Shown: positions 1 to 10,795 of the stretch, piece by piece
How the letters are laid out: each line of letters opens with the position of its first letter
Numbering within the stretch: position 1 is the stretch's first letter
From: Argentina anserina
Taxonomy: Eukaryota; Streptophyta; Magnoliopsida; Rosales; Rosaceae
DNA length: 64,000 bases
Reading direction: 5' to 3'
NCBI RefSeq assembly: GCF_933775445.1
Contig: NC_065873.1
Span: forward strand, 24,986,001 to 25,050,000
Program-made: the position numbers and the translations under genes
Notes under the pieces: generated by a model
Told to the model about the DNA's origin: nothing
The model's input: only the letters and a program-made list of their open reading frames with translations
Database searches by the model: none

Positions 1-1423
1 CTCTTTAATTTTTTGTGATGATCTCGTCATCATAGTCATAATGGATTAAAAACTAAATCTATTAATTGCTTTTATTTAGCTATGCACTCAACGTCTCTTT
101 AACATATTCATAAATAAAAATATAGAGACAAGTAGTCTTAAGTCAAGACATATAAATATCATAATATAAAGCTCGACAAGTGCACTAATGTAGTCCCGAA
201 TGGCCGCCTAACTTTACTTAACGATTTTGGGACCTTTAAACGTTATACACGAGTAATTTTTACATGCAAATATCATGCATATATACCATAGATCAAAATA
301 CAAGGATCGGTGTTGCCTAGGCATACCCAAAAGGGGTTGCCGGCGTAAAAAAAATAGAGCCAAAAATGTTAAGAGTTCATGAGGAGGCCGTGCGGGGGGC
401 TGTGCAGGGGGGTTGCGGGGGGTTTCGTAGGGGGGCTGCCAATGGCCTAAGGGCCGAGCCAAGAACTCGGCCAATTTTTGATGCCATTAGGGGTAAAACC
501 GGACGGCGGATGAAACATCTTTGCGATATTACCAATGCCGTAACTCACGAACATGTTATAGTTTGCCACTCCCCTAATCTTGTACGAGCGTTAGTTCAAT
601 TCGAACTTTATGAAATAAAACATCACCATATTTTTAAAACGGTGAGATATAAAGTACATTACAGAGAGTGTAACACTACAAATAATCACCAAACTAAGGT
701 GGAACCATGTCATAAGTCATAACAAGACATAAATCAAGGCTTAAAGATCATGTAAGCCTTACAAATGCCACAATTAAAACCATGGGCTTATGTAGGTAGT
801 GTCATGTGGTATGTAATGCGTTATATTGCATTAACATATTGTTTTTGGTAATGAAATCATAAATGCATCGAGACATTCTCGTATGTTCGTTTACTTGCTA
901 CATGAGAATTTTGTAGTCAACAATTGGATTGAGATCTTGACCATGAAATCAATTCAAAGTGTAATGAATAAATAACTATAGTCACACTTGTGCGGTGACT
1001 ACATTCACAAAAACTTGGGAAACTACACTAATTTATAGTCATGCAGACTATTAACTGAACTGAAGCATTTATACTTCATTATTTTCATTTTATAACCGCA
1101 ATGTATAATTGCTTTGAAACCCGTAATATTGAGAATATATTCTCATGTTCTTCCATATAATGAGTGTCTTGTTTTAAGAAGTTCTTAATCTAGCTCTTGT
1201 ATATTTTGACCATTATGTTTATGTCTTTCAATGAAATGATGTTGCACAAAAAAAATAAAATACGGACTAAGTGCATAAACACATCCAACATGAAAATGAC
1301 AAATTTCAGACGCATGTTGCGGTCAACAATATGGAAGATTCATTAATATCAATACGATACAACTTCCAAGTACTGAATTAGAGGTCAAGTCCCAAAGTAT
1401 GGTAACTCAATTCAATAAACCGA

Positions 1424-1530
1424 GACAATTTTCCGTCACAATGGTATAAGTAACAATTTTCGTCACAATGGTATACATAACAATTTCCTTCACAAACCAA
1501 TGGTATAAGCGACAATTTATGTCGCAAACC
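1424..1530. repeat. Degenerate tandem repeat, about 30-bp unit
   Basis: Successive copies of a motif containing 'caattttc.gtcacaatggtata' are seen, each with several substitutions; the last copies carry 'cacaaaccaatggtata' and 'cgcaaaccg'. No coding or structural role is evident. Confidence 0.5.
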
Positions 1531-1778
1531 GATGTTTGTCCCATTTTTTTCCAAATATTATAGCTACACACAACGACTAAGGATGGTAACAACGGCACTC
1601 TCAGCCGTTCCTAAAACTCGGTACCAGAGGAATCATATCCCTGTATGCCACCCGAGAAGCGAAAGAATCAGGTTGAAAAGGAAATCGAAGTTGAAAGTCC
1701 CCGATGAAAGACAAAATTTAGAGGAATTTAAATTTGCATAAAAGTAACAACGTTAATTAAAACATACTTGTTTGTTGT

Positions 1779-1788
1779 CAAATAAACA
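1779..1788. repeat. Target-site duplication, left copy
   Basis: CAAATAAACA directly left of the foldback element is repeated exactly at 2814-2823, directly right of it. This marks the insertion boundaries. Confidence 0.75.
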
Positions 1789-2813
1789 GGCATAAATGCC
1801 GATTTGCACCCCAAACTTGACTGAAATTGTCAATTTGCACCCCGAACTTGCATTTGAGTCAATTTACCTTCTAAACTTGGTAAAAATTGCCGATTTACAC
1901 CCCGAACTTGTATTTGAGTCAATTTACCTCATAAACTTGGTAAAAATTACCGATTTGCACCCAATTCGTTAAATTTAACTGTTTCTATCCAATTTTGCGT
2001 CACATGTCATGCATTTAAGGGGTAATATTGTCATTATATATTTATTCATATTGAATAATGAAATAAATTAATAAAATTACTTAAGAGGAACACTTGCTAC
2101 AATGTTTGTTTTTTCGAAACATGTTATTGATTTATATTTATTATTTTATGTGATATGGTATGTTAAAAGATATTAGAAAAAATATAAATAAATAAATACA
2201 TTGAAAATTAAAAAAAAATGTGTGTTCCGAGAGAATTACTATTCTACCATTGTGTGTGTCTTAGCCTTATTAGGTTTCCTGTTAGAGATAGATTTGCATC
2301 TCTGTAATAGATTATGACTCCGAATCCTACAGGATTGTGGTTATGTAATGCATATATATTGGCCTCATTATCAATCAATAAACGGTTACGTTATGTTCTA
2401 TTACATCGTTATTATTCTCGTTTTGTTCATCCTCCAACAATGTGTACATATAAAAATATATTTATACACAACACACTATATTTGAATGGGTGGGTATATT
2501 GAATATATAATTCAAAGTAGGGTTAAGTAGGTAGAAAAAAAAGATGTAAATAAATAATTTGATTAACAAAATAATCCTCATTTTAAAGAATATTTTTATT
2601 TATTTTTAAGAAAAATATAAATAGAAAATGACAACATTACCCCTCATGCGCATGACATGTGACGCAAAATTAGATAAAAACAATTAAATTTAACGGATGT
2701 GGTGCAAATCGGCAATTTTTACCAAGTTTATGAGGTAAATTGACTCAAATGCAAGTTCAGGGTGCAAATTGACAATTTCAGCCAAGTTGGGGGTGTAAAT
2801 CGGCATTTATGCC
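1789..2813. mobile_element. Non-autonomous Mutator-like foldback element
   Basis: The left end (from 1789, GGCATAAATGCCG) is the reverse complement of the right end (to 2813, CGGCATTTATGCC). The inverted similarity continues inward for well over 100 bases, with shared 'gtgcaaattgac' and 'accaagttta' blocks. The identical 10-mer CAAATAAACA flanks both ends (1779-1788 and 2814-2823; 11 bases if the following G is counted). Long terminal inverted repeats plus a 9-11 base target duplication are typical of Mutator-like elements. The interior is AT-rich with no transposase-like frame, so the element is non-autonomous. The left arm repeats a block of about 60 bases. Confidence 0.8.
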
Positions 2814-2823
2814 CAAATAAACA
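2814..2823. repeat. Target-site duplication, right copy
   Basis: CAAATAAACA matches the copy at 1779-1788 exactly. The next base (G) also matches, so the duplication could be 11 bases with the element one base shorter. Confidence 0.75.
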
Positions 2824-3040
2824 GTGTAATAGTTACTCTTGCTTAATTCCACGGTTATGCTTGAATCCACAAATGCGTCGCGAAGTGACTCTCGCCATTT
2901 GATTTTGTATCGTAATATAATAAATTTCACCAAATGAAAACATATGCTTAGTTTAAATTCATCGCATTACAAAATCAATAAAATTGAAATGAAAATTATT
3001 GTGACGGGTAACAAAAACTTTTACCTAGGGCAAAAATACC

Positions 3041-3950
3041 ATGCCCTTATTACCATTTTACCATTTATCTCGAGGTGAAAATCCTTCAAACTGGGTCGGG
3101 TCTGGGCATACCGAATGGGTCAGACCCATGAATCTGGATCGAGCTACACCAGGTTCTCCGGTCTTGTCGAACTACAAGAAGGATGGCGCCTCCATGCATG
3201 AAAGACCAGCGACGGCGTGGCCCAAGTTTGATGAGGGTCATCGGCGTCGTCTGATCTGGGTTAGAATCCCAGAAACCAAGCGGAGGCTGGAGTTCTGGGT
3301 TGCAAGGCGGAGCTTGGCTGAGGCGTCGTCGTCGGCACTGGGCAGGGCAGGCGGCGACGTCGAGACTCTAGCAAATATGACTAGTAAAGGTCGCTGCTTT
3401 TGGTTTTGTAGCACGGGGCTACGCGGGGTTATGCCTAGGTTGACGTCCAAAAGAGAAGTCCGATCAAGGCAGATCAGAGATGAGGATAGGGTGCCCAAAT
3501 CATAAATCTGGGTGCCCAGTTAAAGTCCTGATTTTCTGTTTTTTTTTTCTGCAATTTTTTCAGCATAAGAATTTTTCCATCTTTGTCGATTTTTTTTCAT
3601 GACAAAAGGAATTGTCGTCGTCTTTTGCCAAATTTTATTTTCATGGCAGAAGGAAATTTTTCAGAAACTATGGTTTTAGACTTAGGAACTCAGGGTTATA
3701 ACTTAGAACTATGTGCTGATAACATATTATAGAAGAATGTAATACACGTTAATTAGGGAGAAACATCATCTTTATTCATTGATAAAAGAGATCTTATATA
3801 TAAGTATTACATTGAGTATCCTGTTGATTCAGAGATTATATATCATTTATTATCTAGACTAACATATACTAATTAAGACAAAATACACTAGAAAATTAAG
3901 AAAAGTAATTCTCATACAACACATAAATTTTTTATATATTTAATTTGCTA
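3041..3950 (-). mobile_element. Possible copia leader and LTR remnant
   Basis: A GC-rich block (about 3090-3500, with gggtcgggtctggg and gcggcgacg motifs) contrasts with its surroundings and resembles the GC-rich leader of the copia element at 22.3-22.8 kb. To its right, 'tgctgataacat' near 3716 looks like a decayed complement of a Met-tRNA primer site. It is followed by an AT-rich stretch with tatataag and a tgaataaag motif on the minus strand, as in a short LTR. No second LTR or target duplication was found, so this is tentative. The 154-codon plus-strand frame here is probably fortuitous. Confidence 0.3.
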
Positions 3951-4214
3951 GTTTGAAATAAATGATTCAAATTTTATATTGTTTTGATTGGTTGATATTA
4001 AAGCTTGAGTTATTAGAGAAAATGTAGTATTTAATGTTATTGCTTCTGCAAAATTTTATAGATTGCTGCAAATTTAGAGAATTTTTCATTTTCTATCATT
4101 ATTTTCTTTATTTTGAAAAATGATATATATAATATGATGGAGTGGAAAAAACTTAATATTCTAAAAAACAAAAAATTTCTCAAAAATATTAAAGTTGTTG
4201 AAGATGCTCTTAAC

Positions 4215-4262
4215 TTATATTACACGAAGAAAAATTGTTTATATTACACGAAGAAAAATTGT
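4215..4262. repeat. Perfect 24-bp tandem duplication
   Basis: The 24-base unit starting TTATATTACACGAAGAAAAA occurs twice in immediate succession (4215-4238 and 4239-4262). It lies upstream of the GPA1 leader. No function is evident. Confidence 0.85.
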
Positions 4263-4679
4263 TGAGACCGTCGTCACACAACCTAGCAACTTTGCTACGA
4301 GAAAAATATAGGAATAACATATCAAGATTCAAGAACATGGAATGGAATGGCAGCAAGCTAAAAACATCACGATCTCGTCAACCAATGTTTGCGAGGACAA
4401 AAATGGAGGAGGGGGAGGAAGCACATGACCCACCAGAAGGTGGCACAACCTGGCAGTGTTTTTGGGCAGAAACAGATGCACCCACACAAGAACAACAACA
4501 GCAAGTAGAAGAAAGATTCATCTCATTCATACAGATCACAGTACAATACACAAGCCAGTCAAAAGCCTCAGACACAGACCGTGGATTGTCCCAAGAAGAT
4601 AATATTTTTTTCCTTCCAAAAAACAAAATCAATATAAATATTTTCACCATTTTCTTTCGTTTTTAAATTTTTCTTGTCT

Positions 4680-5698
4680 CCTGTCTTTTCTTTCTCCATC
4701 TTTGACTGAAAGTGAGTAGCGAAGAAGAAACAAGAGACTAGGCTGGCAGCTCCTTTTGCAGCTTTCGGCGCTGTTTCTTTCTTCTTCTTCTTCTTCTTAT
4801 TAATTTCCAGATTTAGCCAAGGCTTGAATTCTCATTTCGATTCCTTGTTTAACTTTTCACACTTATATCACACACGGACTCAACTCTACTCTACTCCAAC
4901 TCCTCCACATTGGTTTTGTGTTGTATAATCTAAACCAACCACATCACCCACGCTTCAATAACACAAAGCTAAACTCCTGTTTCGGCGATTCAACCAAAGC
5001 CATTCTCTTTTCTAATCAGGTAAACTCACTTTTAGCTCATTTCAGGCTCTCAACAGATCTATGGTGTTGTTGCTAGATCAATAGGTTGCTGGTTCTCTTC
5101 TGTTTCTTATTTGAGTTACTGGGTTGGTAGAATAACCTTCTGGGCTTGTTTGTGTAGTAATTTTATTTGATGGGCTAGTCTTAATGTTTCTGGAACTGTG
5201 AGTTTATTTCTTGTGTAGTTGGTCGGAAACATGTTAATTAATAGAAACCTGGTTATGTTTGGTTTTCGTTTTCTTTGGGATTGTGTTTGATTGCTAATGT
5301 TTTTATTTCTGTCAGATGGCAAGGCAAAGTCTTAAGAATTAGTATGTACTTCTAAATATATAAAAGGGTGATACCATATACAAATCTGAGCTTTTCTGAT
5401 TAACTAGTATTATGTGGTTTGTGTAGTTTTCCCAACTTAGAATCAACAGAAACTCTATGACTATAGCTCATCTTTGCTTTTTACTTGTAATGTTGTGCTC
5501 TGGGGCTGATGCATTTTATATTCTGAAAGGTGTTAGCTCATCTTTATTGCTCCTTAACATTTAGTTTTTTTGATTAGGTGCATTTGAAACACATTATGTA
5601 TGAACATTACAAAAGGGAATTGGAGATACATATAAGATGGCTTTGAGCTTGACTTGTGCTGTTGTGCATCTTCTATGCTGTCTATTGTACTAGAAAAT
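4680..5698 (+). promoter_or_regulatory. GPA1 5' leader region with probable leader intron
   Basis: The stretch before the GPA1 start codon has pyrimidine-rich leader DNA with a (CTT)n run near 4780-4798. A good donor (atcag|GTAAACTC) lies near 5019 and a plausible acceptor (tttgattag) near 5578, which would give a leader intron of about 0.55 kb. Leader introns are common in plant housekeeping and signalling genes. Exact transcript ends cannot be seen. Confidence 0.45.
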
Positions 5699-8600
5699 AT
5701 GGGTTCACTCTGCAGCAAAAACCGCGAGTACAATGAAGCAGACAATGAAGAGAATGCACAGGTGGATTTTGCATGATAATACAATTTAATCGCTTATGTC
5801 ATTGATCAAGAGTTGCGAGAGCAACTTCCCTTTTTCTTTATTTACTAATTTTATTTGTTTTGACAAGATTCTTTTGGGTTGATGTTGCTTTAATTATTGT
5901 TCTTTGCATCTTCTATCAGCTTCTAACGTATAGTCATTGCCTTGCGTCTAGACTGCAGAAATTGAAAGGAGAATTGAACAAGAAACGAAGGCTGAAAAGC
6001 ATATCCAGAAACTTCTCCTACTAGGTACATATAATCATGAAGGTTTTTGTGTATTTGCATGCAAAACACCATGTTCTGATTAGTTTATGCTTGTTGTGAC
6101 CAAGAGGTGTCTGGTTGGTTCTGTAATTAATATGATCATTCCATTGTTTTTAGGTGCTGGGGAGTCGGGGAAGTCCACTATCTTCAAGCAGGTATAACAT
6201 TGTACATGTTTTTGTGTTTAATATTTTAGAGTCGTATTTACTGAAAAGGAAATACTAAATACATTTTTAAGTCAAATAATCTATATGCAGATAAAGCTTT
6301 TGTTTCAAACTGGCTTTGACGATGCAGAGCTCAAGAGCTACATCCCAGTCATACATGCCAATGTTTATCAGACCATAAAAGTATGCAATACTTGAAAGGG
6401 TGTGTTGGTTATTTCCCTTTTGTGCGTAATACAAAGAATTTTGGTGTGAGCTATTTATTGTGGAAAACTTAGTTTTCCTGCAAACACTCTTCTTTGGTGC
6501 AAAAGAAGATGACTCTTAGTCTGGTATGTAATGTATGCATGATATGGTTGAACAGATATTGTATGATGGGTCAAAGGAGCTCGCTCAGAATAACAGTGAA
6601 ACATATAAAATATCCAGCGAAAATCAGGTCTGATTTTATTGTTTCATAGTTTCCTAAATTGCCTTCTCTGTTTAGTGCATGATAGTTGGAAGTTGCATTG
6701 TTTGTAACATATGATATATATACAGCCAATCTATGAATATTCTCCTTTTAAGATTTCTGCATACTCATATTGTGTCTGAACAGAGCTGCTTGTTTGCTAA
6801 GTGAAAAAATTGTTTCCTTCGATCAGGAAATTGGAGAGAAACTATCAAAAATAGGGGGTAGATTGGATTATCCACGTCTGACTAAAGAGCTTGCACAGGA
6901 GATAGAGACTCTTTGGAAAGATGCTGCAATTCAGGTAGCTCTAACTTCTTATAACTGATGTATTCCTTTTGTTTGACATTGTTCCTAGTGTCAAAACAAT
7001 TGTTCTTAGTACAGCTTCGGTCTTCTGTCCAATGGTCTAAGTAAAGTTCCACATCTATGCAATTGTAGGAAACATATTCTCGTGGTAATGAACTCCAACT
7101 TCCTGATTGTGCCAACTATTTCATGGAAAATTTACAAAGATTAGCTGACTCAAACTATACACCAACCAAGGTATGTACGACTCACTTTTGTAGGTGATTG
7201 TTTCCTAAACTGAACAAGTGCCGGACAACTTGATATATCTGTTACTGTTCACACAATGTGAAAGCTTGCATGTTTTGATATTGCAGGAGGATGTTCTTTA
7301 TGCAAGAGTTCGTACAACTGGTGTTGTAGAGATCCAGTTCAGGTAATTACTCTTGTTTCTAAATTTCTAACCACTGCCATCCATTTGTCCTAAATCAGCT
7401 CCATTATTCAATAATTCAACATGAAAGAAACTTGAGGATGCTTTTAGCATATATTTGTGTTCATGAGTTAGGGAAATTTCTATAATAGTGCAAGTCATGT
7501 GTACTTAGCCAAAATTACAATTAAACAACTCAACAATGATTTTGATTGGCAGCCCGGTTGGAGAAAATAAGAAAAGTGGTGAAGTATATAGACTCTTTGA
7601 TGTTGGAGGCCAGAGAAACGAGAGGAGGAAATGGATCCATCTGTTTGAAGGTGTCACAGCTGTTATATTCTGTGCTGCTGTTAGCGAGTAAGATCCGAAT
7701 TGCTTTCACAAACTTATCATATGCATGCATGATCCATAGCAATTGACCTCGGTCCTTCACTTATCATCAGCAGTCATTCGTTCAGAGCAATTTGCTGTGT
7801 CTTGCTTGTCAATGGTCATTTTGTTTTCTGGTTGATATTAATAATATCTTCATACTAATAATTTCCATAATCAATAAGGAAATCTCTTCATACTAAATGT
7901 CATTGCTGCCATTATCTCTTCATAATCAATATTGTATTAATTGGTAAAGTATAAGTGATATAAATAATAGGTCTTGAGTATTCAATTGTTACCCCAAATT
8001 TTTGCATGGAGCATGTCAGCATATGCATGTCATTACCACTGTCAAGCTGAATTTATTCTCTTTGAACATATTTTTCAGTTATGATCAAACACTCTTTGAA
8101 GATGAAAACAGGAATCGGATGATGGAAACAAAGGAACTTTTTGACTGGGTCCTGAAGCAGCCTTGTTTTGAGGTTTATTTTCTACTAATCTTGCGTGTGT
8201 TTGTGTCACATATTCGACTTAATATTCCTTTCTCTAAAAATTGGCTCTTTTACATCTTATGCTCTCTTCTCATTTTTTACTTTTGGATGCAGAAAACGTC
8301 CTTCATGCTATTTCTAAACAAGTTTGACATATTCGAGAAGAAAGTTCTAGAGGTAAGAGCCATTAACTAGATCAGTATGCTGTTATTGTTTACCAGCTAG
8401 ATCACTTTTGAATGGGTTGTTGATACTCGATGATTCATTGTGTAGGTGCCACTTAACACGTGTGAGTGGTTCAAAGATTACCAGCCAGTTTCAACGGGAA
8501 AACAAGAAATTGAACATGCGTACGAGTAAGTGTCTGCTTCTTTGTGGTCCTTTGCTTCAAATGCAAGTAACAAAACCACCATAGCTCTGCTAAAATTGTT

Positions 8601-8931
8601 TGTTCTCCGATCTGCGGTCAGAATTAGATCTATAGCTGGCTGAAAGCTTCAGCAAAGCTCAACCCTTGGTCATCATAAAGAAATGGACACACTCAACATT
8701 TGGACGAATCTATTGCTATAGGCTTAATAACCACTGTAAATGTTTGCATTCAGGTTTGTGAAGAAAAAATTTGAGGAATTGTACTTTCAGAGCACCACCC
8801 CAGATCGAGTAGACCGAGTGTTTAAGATCTATAGAACCACTGCCCTTGATCAAAAGCTGGTGAAGAAGACGTTCAAACTTGTTGATGAGACCTTAAGACG
8901 GAGAAACCTTTTCGAGGCAGGCTTGTTGTGA
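5699..8931 (+). CDS. GPA1: Heterotrimeric G-protein alpha subunit
   Basis: Canonical plant G-alpha, which binds and slowly hydrolyses GTP at the plasma membrane and releases the beta-gamma dimer. Thirteen coding exons: 5699-5761, 5952-6024, 6154-6191, 6291-6380, 6556-6627, 6827-6934, 7069-7170, 7287-7342, 7553-7687, 8079-8172, 8293-8352, 8446-8525, 8754-8931, giving 382 aa (Arabidopsis GPA1 has 383). The N-terminus MGSLCS carries Gly2 for myristoylation and Cys5 for palmitoylation. The P-loop GAGESGKS is at about 46-53. The switch II motif [12 protein letters not shown] keeps the catalytic Gln. FLNKFD gives base specificity. The C-terminus ends EAGLL, without the pertussis-sensitive Cys. All splice sites are GT-AG. 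At the exon 9/10 joint the split codon reads Asp where Arabidopsis has Glu (DYDQ for EYDQ), a mild change. The next gene downstream is FAP2 on the same strand. Confidence 0.97.
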
Positions 8932-9990
8932 CCAGGGAAGGAGCATTTTTCTGGGGGCATGAAAGATTGTATTTTGAACAAGCATCACATTTTGAGCACT
9001 CACATTCCTTGATTTTTAGCATTTAATTATCCACTAAATCGTGTTCCGCTTATGACTATCAAGACAGATTGTTAAAAATATGATATATAAGATCGTTCAT
9101 CTCTTACTAATTTGCATACTTTTTAATCGGGTCAACAACCAAAATGCTACAACTAGTCTTACAAATTCTTACAAATTTGCTTACTTCTTAATCGAGTTAA
9201 CAATTGAAATGCTACGATTAGTCTTACGAATTACTAGGCCGAAATTTTGTGTTCAAAGTAATAAGTCGGTTCATTCGTATGTGGTTAGGTACTTGTCAAA
9301 CATGATTTAATCGCTGCCTACCTAATTAGTCAAAGTCATACCATCGAACCTGCGAATGGGAGGGACTAGCAAGATCAATTTTTTCCATGTTTTTTTCCTT
9401 TTTTCTTTTGGTCAATATTTTTCTCATGCTTAATGAATCATTCTTGAAACTTGGAACCCGTTCCTGTACTCTTTTTATTCTAATGGCCAAAAGGAGGAGA
9501 AGATTAAATTTACAAGAACAAAAGTTGAAATTACATACTTGTAGTAGATAAATGCGATTATCTCATGACCTAAATGATGCCATTATTGAGCAGACCTTAT
9601 TGATGGAGTCTCTCTTTGACAAGTAGAAATTTCTGTCATAGGTATATTAACCTGAACCGTCCTATATTATCTCCAAAAAAATATCAGTGTATTAAATTAA
9701 AAATATATAGTCTATAATTAACACCAAAAATGAAAAGAAAGAACTGACATCAGCCCTAGCAACATATTTTATGAGACACATTTGTGTCAAAAAGTACTTG
9801 TCATCAGTCTCTGTGCCTGCAGCCCTGCCGACTGGGATTCCACCACACGTGTCTCATAAAACGCCGAAACATGTGTTCAACTCGCACGACTAAGACCCAA
9901 GGTCAAATCCGTCTTTTCCCACCCCTGACTCACTCGCCGCCCCCGTCTGAAATAAAATTAAAGAACGTGAACAAGCCCATATAAACGTCC
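8932..9990. other. GPA1 3' region and intergenic spacer
   Basis: This holds the presumed GPA1 3' untranslated region and spacer before the FAP2 leader. The only structure I see is an imperfect tandem duplication at 9109-9237. No gene is supported. Confidence 0.6.
9109..9237. repeat. Imperfect tandem duplication, about 65-bp unit
   Basis: Two adjacent copies share 'aatttgc.tact', 'ttaatcg', 'aaatgctac' and 'tagtcttac' blocks with about ten differences. It lies downstream of GPA1 and has no obvious role. Confidence 0.6.
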
Positions 9991-10795
9991 CTGAGTCATC
10001 TCTTATAATCGCCATCAATTTTTCCTTATTCCAATTTTGACCCCCTCCCGAAGGGAGAAGAAAGAAAGAAGGCTCTTGAATCAACTGTGACTTGTTCGGC
10101 TTTCGCACCCAAAGCATATTCCTTTGGCCTTTCGTACATGCAAGAACACGACACTTTTGAATGCAGAACAGCACGAACGAGGATCGAACTTGGCCCAGAT
10201 TGATCTCGCCGTGAAAGCCCAAACTGGTTCTGATGATCCCAGGTTTGCTTTCTTGTTTCTGTCTTGTGCATTTCTTTTCTGTGTTCTGTTTTGTGAACAA
10301 GGATGCTAAAGGAATCAGAGAAGGACATTAAAAAAGTGAAATGCCTGAAGAAAGTGGCCTTTTGATTTCTGCTTGGCTTCCTTTTCACATTTTTCTTTTC
10401 TTCTCAATCTCGTCTGGTTCTTTTGTGAGAACATAAAAGGCAACTAGTTTGATCCATGAATTTATCAATTTGGGTTTGTATTCTGAACCCATTTGGTGTT
10501 CAAGTTAATTGGATTGTAGACCAAATCAATATTGGAGATGTTTTTGAGCTAGAGTGAACCTTAAAAGCACCGTTCATAAGATGGATGGTGCTTGTTTTTG
10601 TTTTTATTTGTTATATGGATCATTTAGCCTTTAAGCCTTGTTAGCTATGTTTTCTGATTTTAAATGACAAAACTTTTGTCATTGTGGCTTTGTGCAGGTG
10701 TTTATAATGTGTCTTGATTGATATCATAAACCCAATTTCTGACTGAGGAAGTTTAAGGTGCCAATCTGGGTAGAATTGTAGGACATAGCAGAAGC
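9990..10795 (+). promoter_or_regulatory. FAP2 5' leader with probable intron
   Basis: A likely noncoding first exon ends near 10241 (gatcccag|GTTTGC), and a leader intron runs to an acceptor (tgtgcag) at about 10697, just before the exon that carries the start codon. The putative first exon contains an upstream ATG (10124) that could damp translation if transcribed. The transcript start is not visible. Confidence 0.4.

Larger units (their letters stand above)
1..1788. other. Gene-free AT-rich region
   Basis: I see no supportable gene. The open frame at 366-722 lies in a locally G-rich stretch, matches no family I know and shows no coding character. Positions about 1424-1530 hold three to four degenerate copies of a roughly 30-base motif built on 'acaattttcgtcacaatgg', probably decayed repeat DNA. 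Confidence 0.6.

Noticed and set aside
366..722. 118-codon plus-strand open frame
   Set aside because: It matches no family, has a skewed G-rich start, no splicing context and no neighbours that support a gene.
3041..3505. 154-codon plus-strand open frame with an overlapping minus-strand frame
   Set aside because: Open frames on both strands of a GC-rich patch are expected by chance; the sequence fits a retroelement leader better.
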